Made by a program: the position numbers and the translations under genes
Part shown: in pieces, positions 34,139-43,503 of the stretch
Numbering within the stretch: the stretch's first letter is position 1
Layout of the letters: each line of letters starts with the position of its first letter
Source: Acidimicrobiales bacterium
GTDB taxonomy: Bacteria; Actinomycetota; Acidimicrobiia; Acidimicrobiales; Aldehydirespiratoraceae
Assembly: GCA_040219515.1 (NCBI GenBank)
Contig: JAVJSI010000010.1
Coordinates: forward strand, 94,557 to 158,556
Direction of reading: 5' to 3'
DNA length: 64,000 bases
The notes under the pieces: generated by a model
What the model was told of the DNA's origin: nothing
The model's input: the letters and a program-made list of their open reading frames with translations, nothing else
Databases searched by the model: none

Positions 34139-34148
34139 CCCGTCCCCC

Positions 34149-34190
34149 CGGTGTCAGACACCTGTCCCGCCGGTGTCTGACACCTGTCCC
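34149..34190. repeat. Tandem GGTGTCAGACACC-type repeat
   Basis: CGGTGTCAGACACCTGTCCC (34149-34168) and CGGTGTCTGACACCTGTCCC (34171-34190) differ only by A/T in the centre; each core is the reverse complement of the other. The repeat spacing is 22 bp. It lies between the PNPOx gene and the convergent enoyl-CoA hydratase gene. The core is a variant of the 13028-13086 element. Confidence 0.7.
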
Positions 34191-34198
34191 GGGGACGG

Positions 34199-35101
34199 CT
34201 ACTCGGCGATCTTGGGTTGCTCGGCGGCGGTGCGGTAGTCGTCGTAGGGCTCGTCGCGCTCGGTGAGCGTGGCGGTGAGGCCCTTCTCCTGCACGCCCTG
34301 GATGAAGACGCGCATCGACTCGGTGTGGGTGCCGAGCGCACACAGCTCTGTGCCCTGACGGATACCCGTGCGCAGGCCCATCACCTCCATCTGGCGGTGG
34401 ACGACCCGCTTGTTCAGCGCGACCACGTCGGACGGTGTCTGCGCGATCCGCGACGCGATCTTCAACACCTCGTCGGTCAGGTCCTCGGCCGGGAATGCCT
34501 GGTTGGCCCAGCCGTACTGCACGGCCTCGAGGCCGGTGACCGAGTCGCCGGTCATCATCATCTCCATGGCTTTGCGCATACCCATGAACCACGCATGGAA
34601 GTGCATGTCGGGCACGCCGAACCGGGTGGCCGGATACCCCATCTGCGCGTCTTCGGCCATGTAGACGAGGTCACAACAGGTGGCGAGCTCGGAGCCGCCG
34701 GCGAGGCAGTAGCCGTGCACCTGGGCGATCACCGGCTTGGCGAGGTCCCAGATGCTCATCCATCCGTCGGTGACGTGGCGGGGCCACTGGCCTTCACCGC
34801 TGGCGGTGAAGAACGGGAGTTCGTAGCCCTCGTTGCCGCCGGCGAGGTCGTAGCCGGCGGAGAACGACGGGCCGTCGCCGCGGATGATCGACACCTTCAC
34901 GGTCGGGTCGTCGTCCGCGTCGCGCAGCGCCTGGAGGATGGCCCCCCGCAGCGGATGGATCATCGAGTTGCGCTTCGCGGCGCGGTTGAACGTGACTCGT
35001 CGAACGCCAGGGATGGGATCGTCGAGGATCACCCACTGGTGGTCGTCGTCGACTGTCGCGCCGGCGCTCGGGTTGGGTGTGACTTCTCCGTATTCGCTCA
35101 T
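34199..35101 (-). CDS. Enoyl-CoA hydratase/isomerase family protein
   Basis: 300-aa crotonase-fold enzyme. The oxyanion holes are in PSFSAGYDLAGG and VHGYCLAGGSELATCCDLVYMAED. The position of the second catalytic acid (RFGQPE in classical hydratases) is RFGVPD, so Asp replaces Glu; the first Glu (GGSELA) is present. Thus hydration of an enoyl-CoA is plausible, but isomerase or decarboxylase activity cannot be excluded. Length is about 30-40 aa above the standard hydratase because of a C-terminal tail (ATLTERDEPYDDY). It lies in a small leftward group with the helicase and is predicted to act in fatty-acid or aromatic-acid breakdown. Confidence 0.85.
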   Translation of the reverse strand: MSEYGEVTPNPSAGATVDDDHQWVILDDPIPGVRRVTFNRAAKRNSMIHPLRGAILQALRDADDDPTVKVSIIRGDGPSFSAGYDLAGGNEGYELPFFTASGEGQWPRHVTDGWMSIWDLAKPVIAQVHGYCLAGGSELATCCDLVYMAEDAQMGYPATRFGVPDMHFHAWFMGMRKAMEMMMTGDSVTGLEAVQYGWANQAFPAEDLTDEVLKIASRIAQTPSDVVALNKRVVHRQMEVMGLRTGIRQGTELCALGTHTESMRVFIQGVQEKGLTATLTERDEPYDDYRTAAEQPKIAE

Positions 35102-35135
35102 GCCCGGACCCTATGACCGATCCCCTCCAACCCCG

Positions 35136-35183
35136 AAATTGATGGAGTTGACCACCGCTCGGGTGGCCGCCCCGCCTCAATTT
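35136..35183 (-). terminator. Stem-loop between helicase and enoyl-CoA hydratase genes
   Basis: Outer arms AAATTGA (35136-35142) and TCAATTT (35177-35183) flank an inner stem CCACC/GGTGG (35152-35156 and 35162-35166). It lies between two leftward genes, directly after the helicase stop, so it is best read as a terminator of the helicase transcript, although the T run is short. The AT-rich arms stand out locally. Confidence 0.4.
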
Positions 35184-35202
35184 GCAGGAGGGGAGGGGGG
35201 AG

Positions 35203-36810
35203 TCAGCGGAGGCAGGTGCAGTCGACCTTGTCGTCGAGAGCCTGCCACTTGAAGGCGCGGGGCTCGGAGGCGACGCCGCATCCGGTGCAGCGCAGCACCC
35301 ATTCCTTGCCCACGGCTTCGAGACGGACGGGGTGTTCGCCGGTGGAGAGACGGGGCTTCTCCTTGACGATCTTCGGCTGCGAGATCATCGGCAGCTCGGG
35401 GCTGCGGATCTCGAGGTAGGGCGCGGAGTCGGCCCATTCGGTGATCTCGTCGGGGGAGAGAACGGGGGCCGTGAAGTAGCCGACCGTGTCGGGCACGATC
35501 ACTTCGGCCGGGCCGTTGTAGTCGAGGAACTCGGAGAGCTTGTCGGTCTGCTCGGGGCCGAAGATGAACGACGACTCGGAGATGTTCTCGATCTCGTCGA
35601 GGAAGCCGTCGCCGCCGTCGGAGTAGCGCGGGTCCTCGAGGGTGTCGGCCGAGAAGATGATGACGAACCGGGCGCCGCTGCCCTGGGGCTTGCGTCGCAG
35701 GATGCGGCCCATGCGCTGGATCATCTGGCGACGGGTGCGGCTGGCGCTCACCACGATGCCCAGGTTGGCGTTGGGCACGTCGACGCCCTCGTCGAGCACG
35801 CGCGGGGCGGCGACCGCATCGAGCGTTCCGTCGCGGAGATCGTCGAGGATCTGGCCCCGGTCGGTTCGTCCGGTGCCGCCGGTGATGATCTCGATGTCGA
35901 CGTGAGGGTCGAGACGGACGATGGCGTGGTTGGCGGCTCGCACCGTCTCGGTGAAGATCAGGGCGCCGTCGGCGTCCTTGATCACCTCGGCGAACGTGCC
36001 GAGCGACTCGTACTTCGCCGAGCTCGTCGCCACGATCTCACGGCGGGCCGAGAACGCTTCGAGGTAGTCGTTGGCGGCCTTGCCGTCGGGGCCACCGTCG
36101 TTCTCGGCGAGGTGGTGCACGGCGGCGAGGAAGTCGCCGAACGGCGTGTGGGGTACGCCGGGGATGTTCTTCAGGGCCCGGCGGGCGGCCACGATGGCGC
36201 CCTCGGTGGCGTCGTATTCGCTGCGCTCCTCGGCGGTGAGGGGCACGGCGACGAAGGCGACGCGCGGCTGGGCGCACACACCGTCGTCGATGGCCGCACC
36301 GAAGTCGTAGCGGTAGCAGATGCCCCCGAAGTAGGGGAGCAGGATCGACTCGACGGCGTCGTCGGACCGCTCGAGAGTGGCGGTGAGTCCGAGGCGTTCC
36401 TGGTACTCGGGCAGCAACGACTTTCGCAGCACCGCGCCGCCGAAGCCGTGGCACTCGTCGGCCACGAGCAGGCCACCTGCGTCGGTCTTGGGCAGGGGAA
36501 CCCGGCTCGCCGCGCTGTGGCGAGTGGTGACGAGCACGTCGCAGTCGGCCGGACGGTCGCGGTAGCCGTCGCCCAGTCGGCCGATGGTGTGGTCGGGCAG
36601 CAGCTCGAGCAGCCGCTCGTTCCACTGCTCCATCAGCACTCGCGAGGGCACGATCACCAGGACGAAGAGGCCTCGTTCGAGCGCATCGCCGATGGCGGTG
36701 ATGGCCACGTCGGTCTTGCCCGATCCGGTGACCGCCTCGATGACGCCCCTGCGGCCGCACCGGTGCCAGGCGGTCAGGGCATCGTGCTGCCAGCGGTAGA
36801 GGTCGCGCAT
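35203..36810 (-). CDS. SF2 DNA/RNA helicase (XPB/RadD-like) with C-terminal zinc motif
   Basis: 535 aa. Motif Q-like MRDLYRWQHDAL, Walker A EAVTGSGKT (residues 25-33), Walker B as VADECHGFGG (DECH), motif III in GLTATLERS and motif VI RRQMIQRMGRILRR are all present. The architecture resembles the bacterial XPB-like and RadD helicases that act on DNA repair intermediates. C-terminal cysteines (CTGCGVAS and CTC) may bind zinc. The start ATG 36810 lies 33 bp from the preceding methyltransferase stop. Action on branched or damaged DNA is inferred by family. Confidence 0.85.
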   Translation of the reverse strand: MRDLYRWQHDALTAWHRCGRRGVIEAVTGSGKTDVAITAIGDALERGLFVLVIVPSRVLMEQWNERLLELLPDHTIGRLGDGYRDRPADCDVLVTTRHSAASRVPLPKTDAGGLLVADECHGFGGAVLRKSLLPEYQERLGLTATLERSDDAVESILLPYFGGICYRYDFGAAIDDGVCAQPRVAFVAVPLTAEERSEYDATEGAIVAARRALKNIPGVPHTPFGDFLAAVHHLAENDGGPDGKAANDYLEAFSARREIVATSSAKYESLGTFAEVIKDADGALIFTETVRAANHAIVRLDPHVDIEIITGGTGRTDRGQILDDLRDGTLDAVAAPRVLDEGVDVPNANLGIVVSASRTRRQMIQRMGRILRRKPQGSGARFVIIFSADTLEDPRYSDGGDGFLDEIENISESSFIFGPEQTDKLSEFLDYNGPAEVIVPDTVGYFTAPVLSPDEITEWADSAPYLEIRSPELPMISQPKIVKEKPRLSTGEHPVRLEAVGKEWVLRCTGCGVASEPRAFKWQALDDKVDCTCLR

Positions 36811-36843
36811 CGTGACTAGGAGGCTAGAGGGCGGCCGGTGCCG

Positions 36844-37743
36844 TCACTCCGCCGCCCGGCGGATGACATAGACGAACGTCTCCCCGACGAACCGCCGTTT
36901 CGGGCGGGCGAGGTTGCGCAACGCACGACCGACCGGGCCGGCGTCCGGGGGCACCTGCCGCACCGGGCCACTGGTGTCGAGTCCGACGGTGCGCCAGTGG
37001 CTGCCCCGCACCGTGCGGGCCAGCCATTGCCGCGGCGTCGAGCGAGACACAGGGGTGTCGGTAGTCGCTGCTTCCGCGAGGACGAGTCCGTGGCGTTCGG
37101 CGAGTTCGGCGATGCCGCTCGGGAATGCGTAGACGATGTGGTCGACGTTCTCCCAGGCGATGCCGAGCTGGCCGGCCCGTACCCGGCGAGGCGAGAACGG
37201 GTTCGGCGTGGTGAGGATCATCTCGCCGGTCGGAGCGAGGCCGTCCGCCGCGGTCCGGAACAGCATCCCGAGATCGGCGACGTGCTCGACGAGCTCACCG
37301 GCGACGATGACGTCGAAGGGTCCGTGATCGGCGACAGGGCCGAGACCGCAGGAGAGGTCGTGGGCGATCGCGTCGAAGCCGCGTCGCTGCATCGCGGCGA
37401 CGCCGTCGTCGAGGATGTCGACGCCCAGGCACGCTGCGGCTGAGCCAGCGATGCGGGCGTGCAGCCAGTTCGACGCATCCATCCGGGCCTTGTCGTGGGC
37501 GACACAGCCGACATCGAGCACACGTCGACCACGGACGCGTTGTTCGAGGAACGTGACGCGGTCGGGGATCTCGTCTCGCCATGCGGCGCCGAGGGTGGCG
37601 GCCCGTTGGGCGACGGCGACGGGGTCGTTGGGGTCGTCCGTGCGATCCGTCCACCGGCTGTTCGGCACATGGTCGCGGATGGCGTCGTCGTACTGGTGAC
37701 GGCGGCTGTGGCGCATGGTTCTCGACGGGATCGCGGCGTTCAT
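36844..37743 (-). CDS. SAM-dependent methyltransferase of a glycan cluster
   Basis: 299 aa. RRVLDVGCVAHDKA is motif I (about residues 70-83), ACLGVDILDDG is motif II and FDVIVAGELVEHV carries the post-I segment, as in UbiE/Methyltransf_23-like enzymes. The C-terminal third (WLARTVRGSHWRTVGLD) is basic and may dock to a membrane or sugar. The ATG at 37743 overlaps the tandem glycosyltransferase stop as ATGA, so these are coupled. It probably methylates a sugar or lipid head of a surface glycan. Confidence 0.75.
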   Translation of the reverse strand: MNAAIPSRTMRHSRRHQYDDAIRDHVPNSRWTDRTDDPNDPVAVAQRAATLGAAWRDEIPDRVTFLEQRVRGRRVLDVGCVAHDKARMDASNWLHARIAGSAAACLGVDILDDGVAAMQRRGFDAIAHDLSCGLGPVADHGPFDVIVAGELVEHVADLGMLFRTAADGLAPTGEMILTTPNPFSPRRVRAGQLGIAWENVDHIVYAFPSGIAELAERHGLVLAEAATTDTPVSRSTPRQWLARTVRGSHWRTVGLDTSGPVRQVPPDAGPVGRALRNLARPKRRFVGETFVYVIRRAAE

Positions 37744-39620
37744 CGGAGGTGCCTCGGGAGGTCCACGGGGTCGACGCGTTTGCCGAGTCGGCCGCACCAG
37801 CCGTCGCGGAGCGCAGCGCTGTTCACGCGGAGGTTGGTCCACGCGACGCGCGGCGAGACCGCGAGGTTGACCAGCGGTTTGGCCAGACCCGCGAGTGCGG
37901 AGACGCACACGGCGTCGAAACGTCGGCCGTCCTTGCGCAGGACGATGACCAGGTTGCGGAAGCTGTAGTAGCGCCGCCAGCTCGGCGGCTGGACACCGGC
38001 CCGGGCGGTCGTCGGCGCGACCATCGCGGCAAGTCCGTGTTCACGGGCGATCCCACTCGACCAGATCCGGTAGCCGGCTCGTTTGAGGGCCAGCCCGAGG
38101 TCGAGTTCCTCGAAGCCGAAGAAGAGCGCGGGGTCCGGACCGTCGACCGCGCGCAGCGCACCGGCGAGATAGTGCGGACAACCGTTGCCGGAGAGGTAGT
38201 CGACCGGCATCGGGTCTCGGCTGGTCTCGGTGCGGAGGCGACCGCCGCGCCGCAGGGACGCCCCCCACGTGCCGACGCCGCCGACGTTACCGTGGGTCGA
38301 CTGGAGCTCACGGAAGACGGCCTGCACCTCGGCGAAGGTCTCGTCGCGGTGCGGCGGATCGTTGTCGTCGAGGAGGACGACGAGGTCGTGGTCGTCGATG
38401 ACGGGGAGCAGTTCGGCGAGGCCGGCGGTGAAGCCTCCCGCCGGGCCGGGATTGCCGGCCAGCGGGAGGTAGAGAACGGTCTCCGCGGGAACGGGATCGG
38501 CGGTCTCGACGAGACGACGGATCTCCGGGTCGGCGCCGTTGTCCACGACCACCAACGTGTCGAGTGGGGCGGTCTGGCCGGCCAGACGGCTGAGGTGGTC
38601 GATGAGTAGATCGGGGCGCCGGAAGGTCACCAGCACGGCGTGGCTCCGCGCCGGCGAGGACGGGGTCGTGGCGATGCCTCGTCGCGGGGCGGAGAGCGGA
38701 CGGGCTTCGAGCGCGCCGCGAACGACGCCGACTCGTGACGCCAGCGTCCAGGTCCACGAGTAGCGACCGCGTCGGGTCACGATGGTCGGAAGTCGCAGTG
38801 CGAGCCAGGCGATCGACTTCCACCCGGCCGAGCGGGGCGGGGGAGCGATGCCGAGGCTGCGGGCTCGTGCGATCAGGTCGAACCGGCGGCGGCCATAGCC
38901 GACCCCTTGACACCACACCTGGCCGAGGCCTTGCCGAAGCCGGTAGTGCACGGTGGCGTCGCCGGCCCGAACCGGTGTGAAACCGGCCGCTTGGGCGCGA
39001 AGGCCGAACTCGATGTCCTCGACGCCGTCGAAGGCAGAGTCGTAGCCGCCGAGGGACTCCCACACGGTCCGGTGCATGCCGCAGGCACCACCGTGGGCGA
39101 ATCGGACTCCGCCGAAGACGGGGAGGCCATCGTCGGGCAGCGGCCGGGTCGACGCGAGCCATGTCGGGTTGAGACGCGTCGTGTCGAGCCGGCTCGAGAC
39201 CAGCGGGTACTGCTCGAGGGCGTCACCGATGGCGGCGACCCAGCCCGGTGCGATGAGGTCGTCGCCGTCGCAGATCGCGATCGAGCGGGCGCTGCTCGCG
39301 GCGATGCCGGCATTGCGGGCGTAGGCGACGCCGCGGCCGTGGTGGGCGGCGACGACACGGATCGGGATCGGACTGACGAAGGTACGTGCGATCTCGGCCG
39401 TGTCGTCGGTGGAGGCGTTGTCGACCACGATGATCTCCCAGTCGCCGTGCCACCGTTCGGCGCCGAGCGCCGCGAGCTGGGTGGGAAGGGTCGCACTCTC
39501 GTTGTGGCACGGGATGACCACGGAGAGATCGGTGGCGCGACAAACCTGCACCGAAGCGGCCGGTGTCTCGATGATCTGGGGCGTGGTCTCGCCGGATTCC
39601 AGGTCCGTGTCGCACTTCAC
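37740..39620 (-). CDS. Tandem GT2-GT2 glycosyltransferase
   Basis: 626 aa with two separate GT2 domains: the first begins at DLSVVIPCHNESATLPTQL (about residue 31; DGDD metal motif in AICDGDDLIAPGW), the second at SHAVLVTFRRPDLLIDHL (about residue 330; acidic LLDDNDPP). Each has the following GG-type acceptor region. Fused GT2s often alternate linkages in polymers such as galactan. The gene is read leftward with the methyltransferase (ATGA overlap). The start GTG 39620 has GGAG 4 bp upstream. The product could be a capsule, arabinogalactan-like or teichoic glycan; this is inference. Confidence 0.8.
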   Translation of the reverse strand: MKCDTDLESGETTPQIIETPAASVQVCRATDLSVVIPCHNESATLPTQLAALGAERWHGDWEIIVVDNASTDDTAEIARTFVSPIPIRVVAAHHGRGVAYARNAGIAASSARSIAICDGDDLIAPGWVAAIGDALEQYPLVSSRLDTTRLNPTWLASTRPLPDDGLPVFGGVRFAHGGACGMHRTVWESLGGYDSAFDGVEDIEFGLRAQAAGFTPVRAGDATVHYRLRQGLGQVWCQGVGYGRRRFDLIARARSLGIAPPPRSAGWKSIAWLALRLPTIVTRRGRYSWTWTLASRVGVVRGALEARPLSAPRRGIATTPSSPARSHAVLVTFRRPDLLIDHLSRLAGQTAPLDTLVVVDNGADPEIRRLVETADPVPAETVLYLPLAGNPGPAGGFTAGLAELLPVIDDHDLVVLLDDNDPPHRDETFAEVQAVFRELQSTHGNVGGVGTWGASLRRGGRLRTETSRDPMPVDYLSGNGCPHYLAGALRAVDGPDPALFFGFEELDLGLALKRAGYRIWSSGIAREHGLAAMVAPTTARAGVQPPSWRRYYSFRNLVIVLRKDGRRFDAVCVSALAGLAKPLVNLAVSPRVAWTNLRVNSAALRDGWCGRLGKRVDPVDLPRHLR

Positions 39621-39701
39621 CCGTCTCCATCGGCACTTGCGGGTTCGGTTGAAGGTCGCAGGATCCTCCGGCCGCGGGGGCCGCCCCGTCACAATGCAGG
39701 T

Positions 39702-40556
39702 ATGTCCGCACCGGCGATGGCCATCGTGATCGCTGCGTACAACGCAGACGAGACCCTCGGCGCCCAGCTCGACGCACTCGCCGTCCAACAAAGCGACACC
39801 CGGATCGAGATCGTGGTCGTCGACAACGGGTCGACCGACGACACGGCCGCGGTGATCGAGACGGCGGCGCGTCGCGACGCACGGGTGCGACGCGTCGCCG
39901 CGACCGACGGCCGGGGCGCCGGCTACGCCCGCAACGTCGGTGTGGCAGAGACGACCGCGCCCTGGATCGCGTTCTGCGACGCCGACGACGTGGTGGGCGT
40001 CGACTGGGTCGACGCGATCGTCGGTGCGCTGGCCACGCACCCCTTCGTCACCGGACCACTCGATACGTCCGCGCTCAACGAGGGCTGGCTCGCAGGTTCG
40101 CGGGGCACGGCGATCTCGAGTGGGCAGCCGATGTTCGAGGGCGTCTTCCCGATCGCGTCGTCGTGCAATCTCGCCATCCACCGGGAGCTGTTCGACGCGC
40201 ACGGCGGATTCGACGAGTCGTTCCGGATCGGCCAGGACACGGAGCTCTCGCTCCGTCTCTGGTGCGCCGGCGTCGCGCTGCACTTCGCGCCGGCGGCCAC
40301 GGTGCACTACCGCTACCGGGCCACGATGCGAGGTGTGTTCGGCCAGGCCCGGGCCTTCGGTCGTGCCCAGGCGGCGATCGAACAGCGGATGCGGGAGCTG
40401 CAGGTCGATGCGACGCCGCCACGACGGACGCTGCGTCGACTGGCCTGGTTGATCCGGTCGCTTCCCCGGATCGTCGACCGGGCCGCACGGGCCCGTTGGC
40501 TCTATGTCTGCGGGACGCTGCTCGGCCGGGCCGAGGCGCGGGTGCGGTCCAACTGA
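39702..40556 (+). CDS. GT2 glycosyltransferase
   Basis: 284 aa. AIVIAAYNADETLGAQLDAL and IVVVDNGSTDDTAAVI are the nucleotide-sugar site, and the DxD-type motif is FCDADDVVGVDW. It lacks transmembrane segments. Acceptor region: DESFRIGQDTELSLRL. The start ATG 39702 is predicted leaderless (CACAAT box 6 bp before). It is divergent from the tandem GT2 gene and its stop overlaps the convergent GT4-like gene by 55 bp. Confidence 0.82.
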   Translation: MSAPAMAIVIAAYNADETLGAQLDALAVQQSDTRIEIVVVDNGSTDDTAAVIETAARRDARVRRVAATDGRGAGYARNVGVAETTAPWIAFCDADDVVGVDWVDAIVGALATHPFVTGPLDTSALNEGWLAGSRGTAISSGQPMFEGVFPIASSCNLAIHRELFDAHGGFDESFRIGQDTELSLRLWCAGVALHFAPAATVHYRYRATMRGVFGQARAFGRAQAAIEQRMRELQVDATPPRRTLRRLAWLIRSLPRIVDRAARARWLYVCGTLLGRAEARVRSN

Positions 40557-41656
40557 GCGACCGTCCCGGCGATGGCGAGGAAGCGGTCGGCGACGGTATC
40601 GGGTCGGATCTCGGCCCGACCGGCGTGGGACTTCCCTGCGGCGGCGAGCGAGCGGCGGCGCGCCTCGTCGTCCCACAGTGATGTGACGGCGTCGACCCAG
40701 GCGGTGTCCGGGGCGGCCGGAGGGAGCAGCACGCCCGTGTCACCGACCAGTTCGCGGATACCGGGCTGGTCGGACGCGATGACGGGAATCGCGTTGGCCT
40801 GGGCCTCGAGCACCGTGCGGGGCCGATTGTCGATGTCATGGGGCGCGAGCAGCACGCGGGCGTCGCGGAAGAGCGCGGCATTGTCCTCGACCCGACGTCG
40901 AAGCGTGACGTTCTCGAACCGGGCGGTCAGGTCGGCGACCGCTCGGGCCTGCTCGCCGCTCAGCGGCCATGACTCCTGGAGCACGATCGGCACGTCGGGC
41001 CGAGCGGTGGCCAGTGCCGCGACCCGACGGAGTCCGTGGGTCTCGATCGGGTTGACGAGGAGGGCGACCGCCTGTGTCGACGGCTGGTCGAGTACCGGCA
41101 CCGTGACGGTGGACGGGAGGAAGTGGGCGACGTGGCCGATGGACTCGGCCTCGTCGACCAGGGAGTGTGAGTTCGCGAGTACGAGGTCGGCACCCGTTCG
41201 TTCGAGGTGGGCGATCGCCGATGCCTCTCGCAGGTAGAGCGCGGTCGGTACCCCGTGGCGACGGGCGGTTGCGGTGACGAGCCGCCAGGTCGGCCGGCTG
41301 ATGCTCGATCCGACGACGAGATCGGTGCCGGTCGCGAGGATGTCGTCGATGTGCAGTTCGGGCTCGATCGACACTTGGTGCTCGACGCCGTCGATGGTTC
41401 TCGACCGGACCGGGCCGGCCACCATGGACCGGACACGGGTGACCAGTCTGCTCGGGCCGCGATGAGCGAAGCGGACCGTGGCATCGAGCAGCTTCTCGTC
41501 GAGTCGTCGACGCCACGTTGCGCCGCTGCCGTCGTCGACCAGCATCGTCACGTCGATGCCTCGATCGACGAGGAGGCGTGAGAGCTCGCGCTGGCTTCGT
41601 CCGGAGCCCCCGCCGGTGGTGGAGGACACGAAAACGATGTGGGGCGCGGTGGTCAC
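40502..41656 (-). CDS. GT4-like glycosyltransferase
   Basis: 384 aa. The N-terminal strand IVFVSSTTGGGSGRSQRELSR (about residues 7-27) and the C-terminal VIASDQPGIRELVGDTGVLLPP with LEAQANAIP are typical of GT-B family 4 enzymes (donor site with two conserved acidic residues). The middle is His- and Arg-rich. GTG 41656 overlaps the ABC-exporter stop as GTGA. Together with the ABC exporter and GT2s it fits synthesis and export of a surface glycan. Confidence 0.78.
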   Translation of the reverse strand: MTTAPHIVFVSSTTGGGSGRSQRELSRLLVDRGIDVTMLVDDGSGATWRRRLDEKLLDATVRFAHRGPSRLVTRVRSMVAGPVRSRTIDGVEHQVSIEPELHIDDILATGTDLVVGSSISRPTWRLVTATARRHGVPTALYLREASAIAHLERTGADLVLANSHSLVDEAESIGHVAHFLPSTVTVPVLDQPSTQAVALLVNPIETHGLRRVAALATARPDVPIVLQESWPLSGEQARAVADLTARFENVTLRRRVEDNAALFRDARVLLAPHDIDNRPRTVLEAQANAIPVIASDQPGIRELVGDTGVLLPPAAPDTAWVDAVTSLWDDEARRRSLAAAGKSHAGRAEIRPDTVADRFLAIAGTVAQLDRTRASARPSSVPQT

Positions 41657-43398
41657 GGACGAGCACCCGCGTTCACGAAGCCCCGCTGCCAGAAGTCGCT
41701 ACTGGCCGCGATCGTCGCCGGTGGCCCATCGGCGGCGATCGTTCCCTGGTCGAGGACCACGACGCGGTCGCAACCCTCGATCGTGGCGGGCCGGTGCGCG
41801 ATCACGATGAGGGTGACGGTCCCGGCGAGACGTCCGAGGGTCTCGCTGATGGCGGCCTCGGCATCGGGGTCGAGCGCGCTCGTCGGCTCGTCCAGAACGA
41901 GGACCCGGGGTCCTCCGGCCAGCGCCCTGGCGATGGCGAGTCGCTGTAGCTGCCCGCCCGACAGCATGCGACCGTCCCCGCCGAGCATCGTGGTCAGCGC
42001 GAGCAGTGGTTCGCCGTCCGCATTCGTCAGGCCGGCGCCGCGGAGAGCCTCGATGACCTCCTCGTCGTCGATGTCGTCGCGAAGGAACCGTACGTTCTCG
42101 GCGAGGGTGCCGCCGATGAGCGCCGGCCTCTGCGGCACGAACGCGATCACACCGGCTCGGACGGCCGGGTCGAGATCGGCGGGGGCCGAATCGCCGACCG
42201 TGCAGGTGCCGGCCGAGGGGCGGCGGAGGCCGAGGACCAGTTCGGCGGTGGTGGTCTTCCCGCTGCCCGAGGGCCCGACCAGCGCGACGTAGGTTCCGGC
42301 CTCGATGTCCAGCTCGATGTCGTGCAGGGCGCGTCGGTCGGCGCCGGGATGGCGATACTCGACACCTCGCAGTTTCACGTCGGCGGCGCCCGTGAACGCT
42401 CCCGTGGTCTCGCTCGCCGAGGCGGTCTGGTCATCGCCGTAGCGGGTGATCTCGTCCTCGAGGGCGAACACGAACGGGCCGGCGCTGGCGAACCGGTTGA
42501 CCGTCTGCTGGAGCGCATGGACGTAGGTGATCGAGCGACCGAGCAGAACGACCACGGCGCCGAGCTCCTCGGGGCTGGCCACGCCGCTCCGGTGGAGGAC
42601 CGCGAGGGCGGCGAGAACGGTGATGAGCGAGAGGTTTCGCTGACCCGAGGGAATCGCCTTCTCCAGCCAGGTCAGGCGAGCGAGCGTGGTCGCCGTCTCG
42701 TCGGCCGAGGCCCGGTGTCGTTCGCGGGCGGCGGCGTCGACGCCGAAGGTTCGGATCTCCGTGGGGACTCCGGTGATCTCGGCCAGACCGAGTGCATAGC
42801 GGTGATTCGCGGCGCGCATCCGTTCGGCCGCGGTACCGAGTCGGCCCGCGAGCGGGCTGAGGATCGCCACGAGCGCGGCCAACGACGCGATCAGGACACC
42901 CGTTGTGAGCGGGTTGATGACCGCGGCGACCCCGACGATCGCGGCCAGGTTGAGCGTGGCGACGAGACCGAGGTTGATGGCGGTGGTGAGGATGAGCGCC
43001 TGGCCGACGTTCGTGGACACGACGTCCTGCAGATGGCCGGGAGGGTCGGCGGTCTGGGTGACCCAGTCCGCCTCGTTGTACGCATCGAAGAGTGAGGTCC
43101 GCAGGCGGAGCTGGACGATCGCCAGGATGCGCGCACCCTGGCGCGCCGCCAGGAGATCGACGACGAAGACCACGGCGGCTGCAAACAGCGCGCCGCCGAA
43201 CAGCTCACCGGTCGAGAGAGCGACCAGGTCGAGGCCGAGCACCGATGTCGCATCGGTGGCCCCCGTGAAGCGCAGCCCGACATTGAGCAGAAGCACCAGC
43301 GTTGCCACCGAACCGAGGCCCGACAGGAACGCGAAGAACGCGAGGAGAAGTACCCGTCGGCCCGGCAGAGGAAGCGCACGGAGCGCGGGAAGCAGCAT
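41653..43398 (-). CDS. ABC exporter, fused membrane and ATPase domains
   Basis: 581 aa: six predicted membrane helices (residues 10-330; for example VLLLAFFAFLSGLGSVATLVLLL near the start), then an ATPase domain with Walker A GPSGSGKTTTAELVLG, signature LSGGQLQRLAIARAL and Walker B RVLVLDEPTSALDP. It is a half-transporter and should work as a homodimer, exporting a lipid, glycan or lipid-linked sugar. Its stop overlaps the GT4-like gene by 4 bp. The start is uncertain: ATG 43398 is preferred because upstream extensions run into the folD promoter at 43491. Confidence 0.85.
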   Translation of the reverse strand: MLLPALRALPLPGRRVLLLAFFAFLSGLGSVATLVLLLNVGLRFTGATDATSVLGLDLVALSTGELFGGALFAAAVVFVVDLLAARQGARILAIVQLRLRTSLFDAYNEADWVTQTADPPGHLQDVVSTNVGQALILTTAINLGLVATLNLAAIVGVAAVINPLTTGVLIASLAALVAILSPLAGRLGTAAERMRAANHRYALGLAEITGVPTEIRTFGVDAAARERHRASADETATTLARLTWLEKAIPSGQRNLSLITVLAALAVLHRSGVASPEELGAVVVLLGRSITYVHALQQTVNRFASAGPFVFALEDEITRYGDDQTASASETTGAFTGAADVKLRGVEYRHPGADRRALHDIELDIEAGTYVALVGPSGSGKTTTAELVLGLRRPSAGTCTVGDSAPADLDPAVRAGVIAFVPQRPALIGGTLAENVRFLRDDIDDEEVIEALRGAGLTNADGEPLLALTTMLGGDGRMLSGGQLQRLAIARALAGGPRVLVLDEPTSALDPDAEAAISETLGRLAGTVTLIVIAHRPATIEGCDRVVVLDQGTIAADGPPATIAASSDFWQRGFVNAGARP

Positions 43399-43490
43399 CG
43401 TCAGTTGGCCCCGCTTCCGCACGGGTCTGGTCGCCTGGTTCCTCACGTCTCCCAGGTCGGCCGATGCCCGGGGGAACTGAGTTTCGGGGG

Positions 43491-43503
43491 TACCGTGCTC
43501 GCG
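43491..43503 (+). promoter_or_regulatory. TACCGT -10 box, leaderless start of folD
   Basis: TACCGT (43491-43496) ends exactly 6 bp before the GTG at 43503, so transcription should begin on the start codon. No -35 consensus and no Shine-Dalgarno sequence is seen. This is one of several genes in the window with the same arrangement. Confidence 0.45.
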
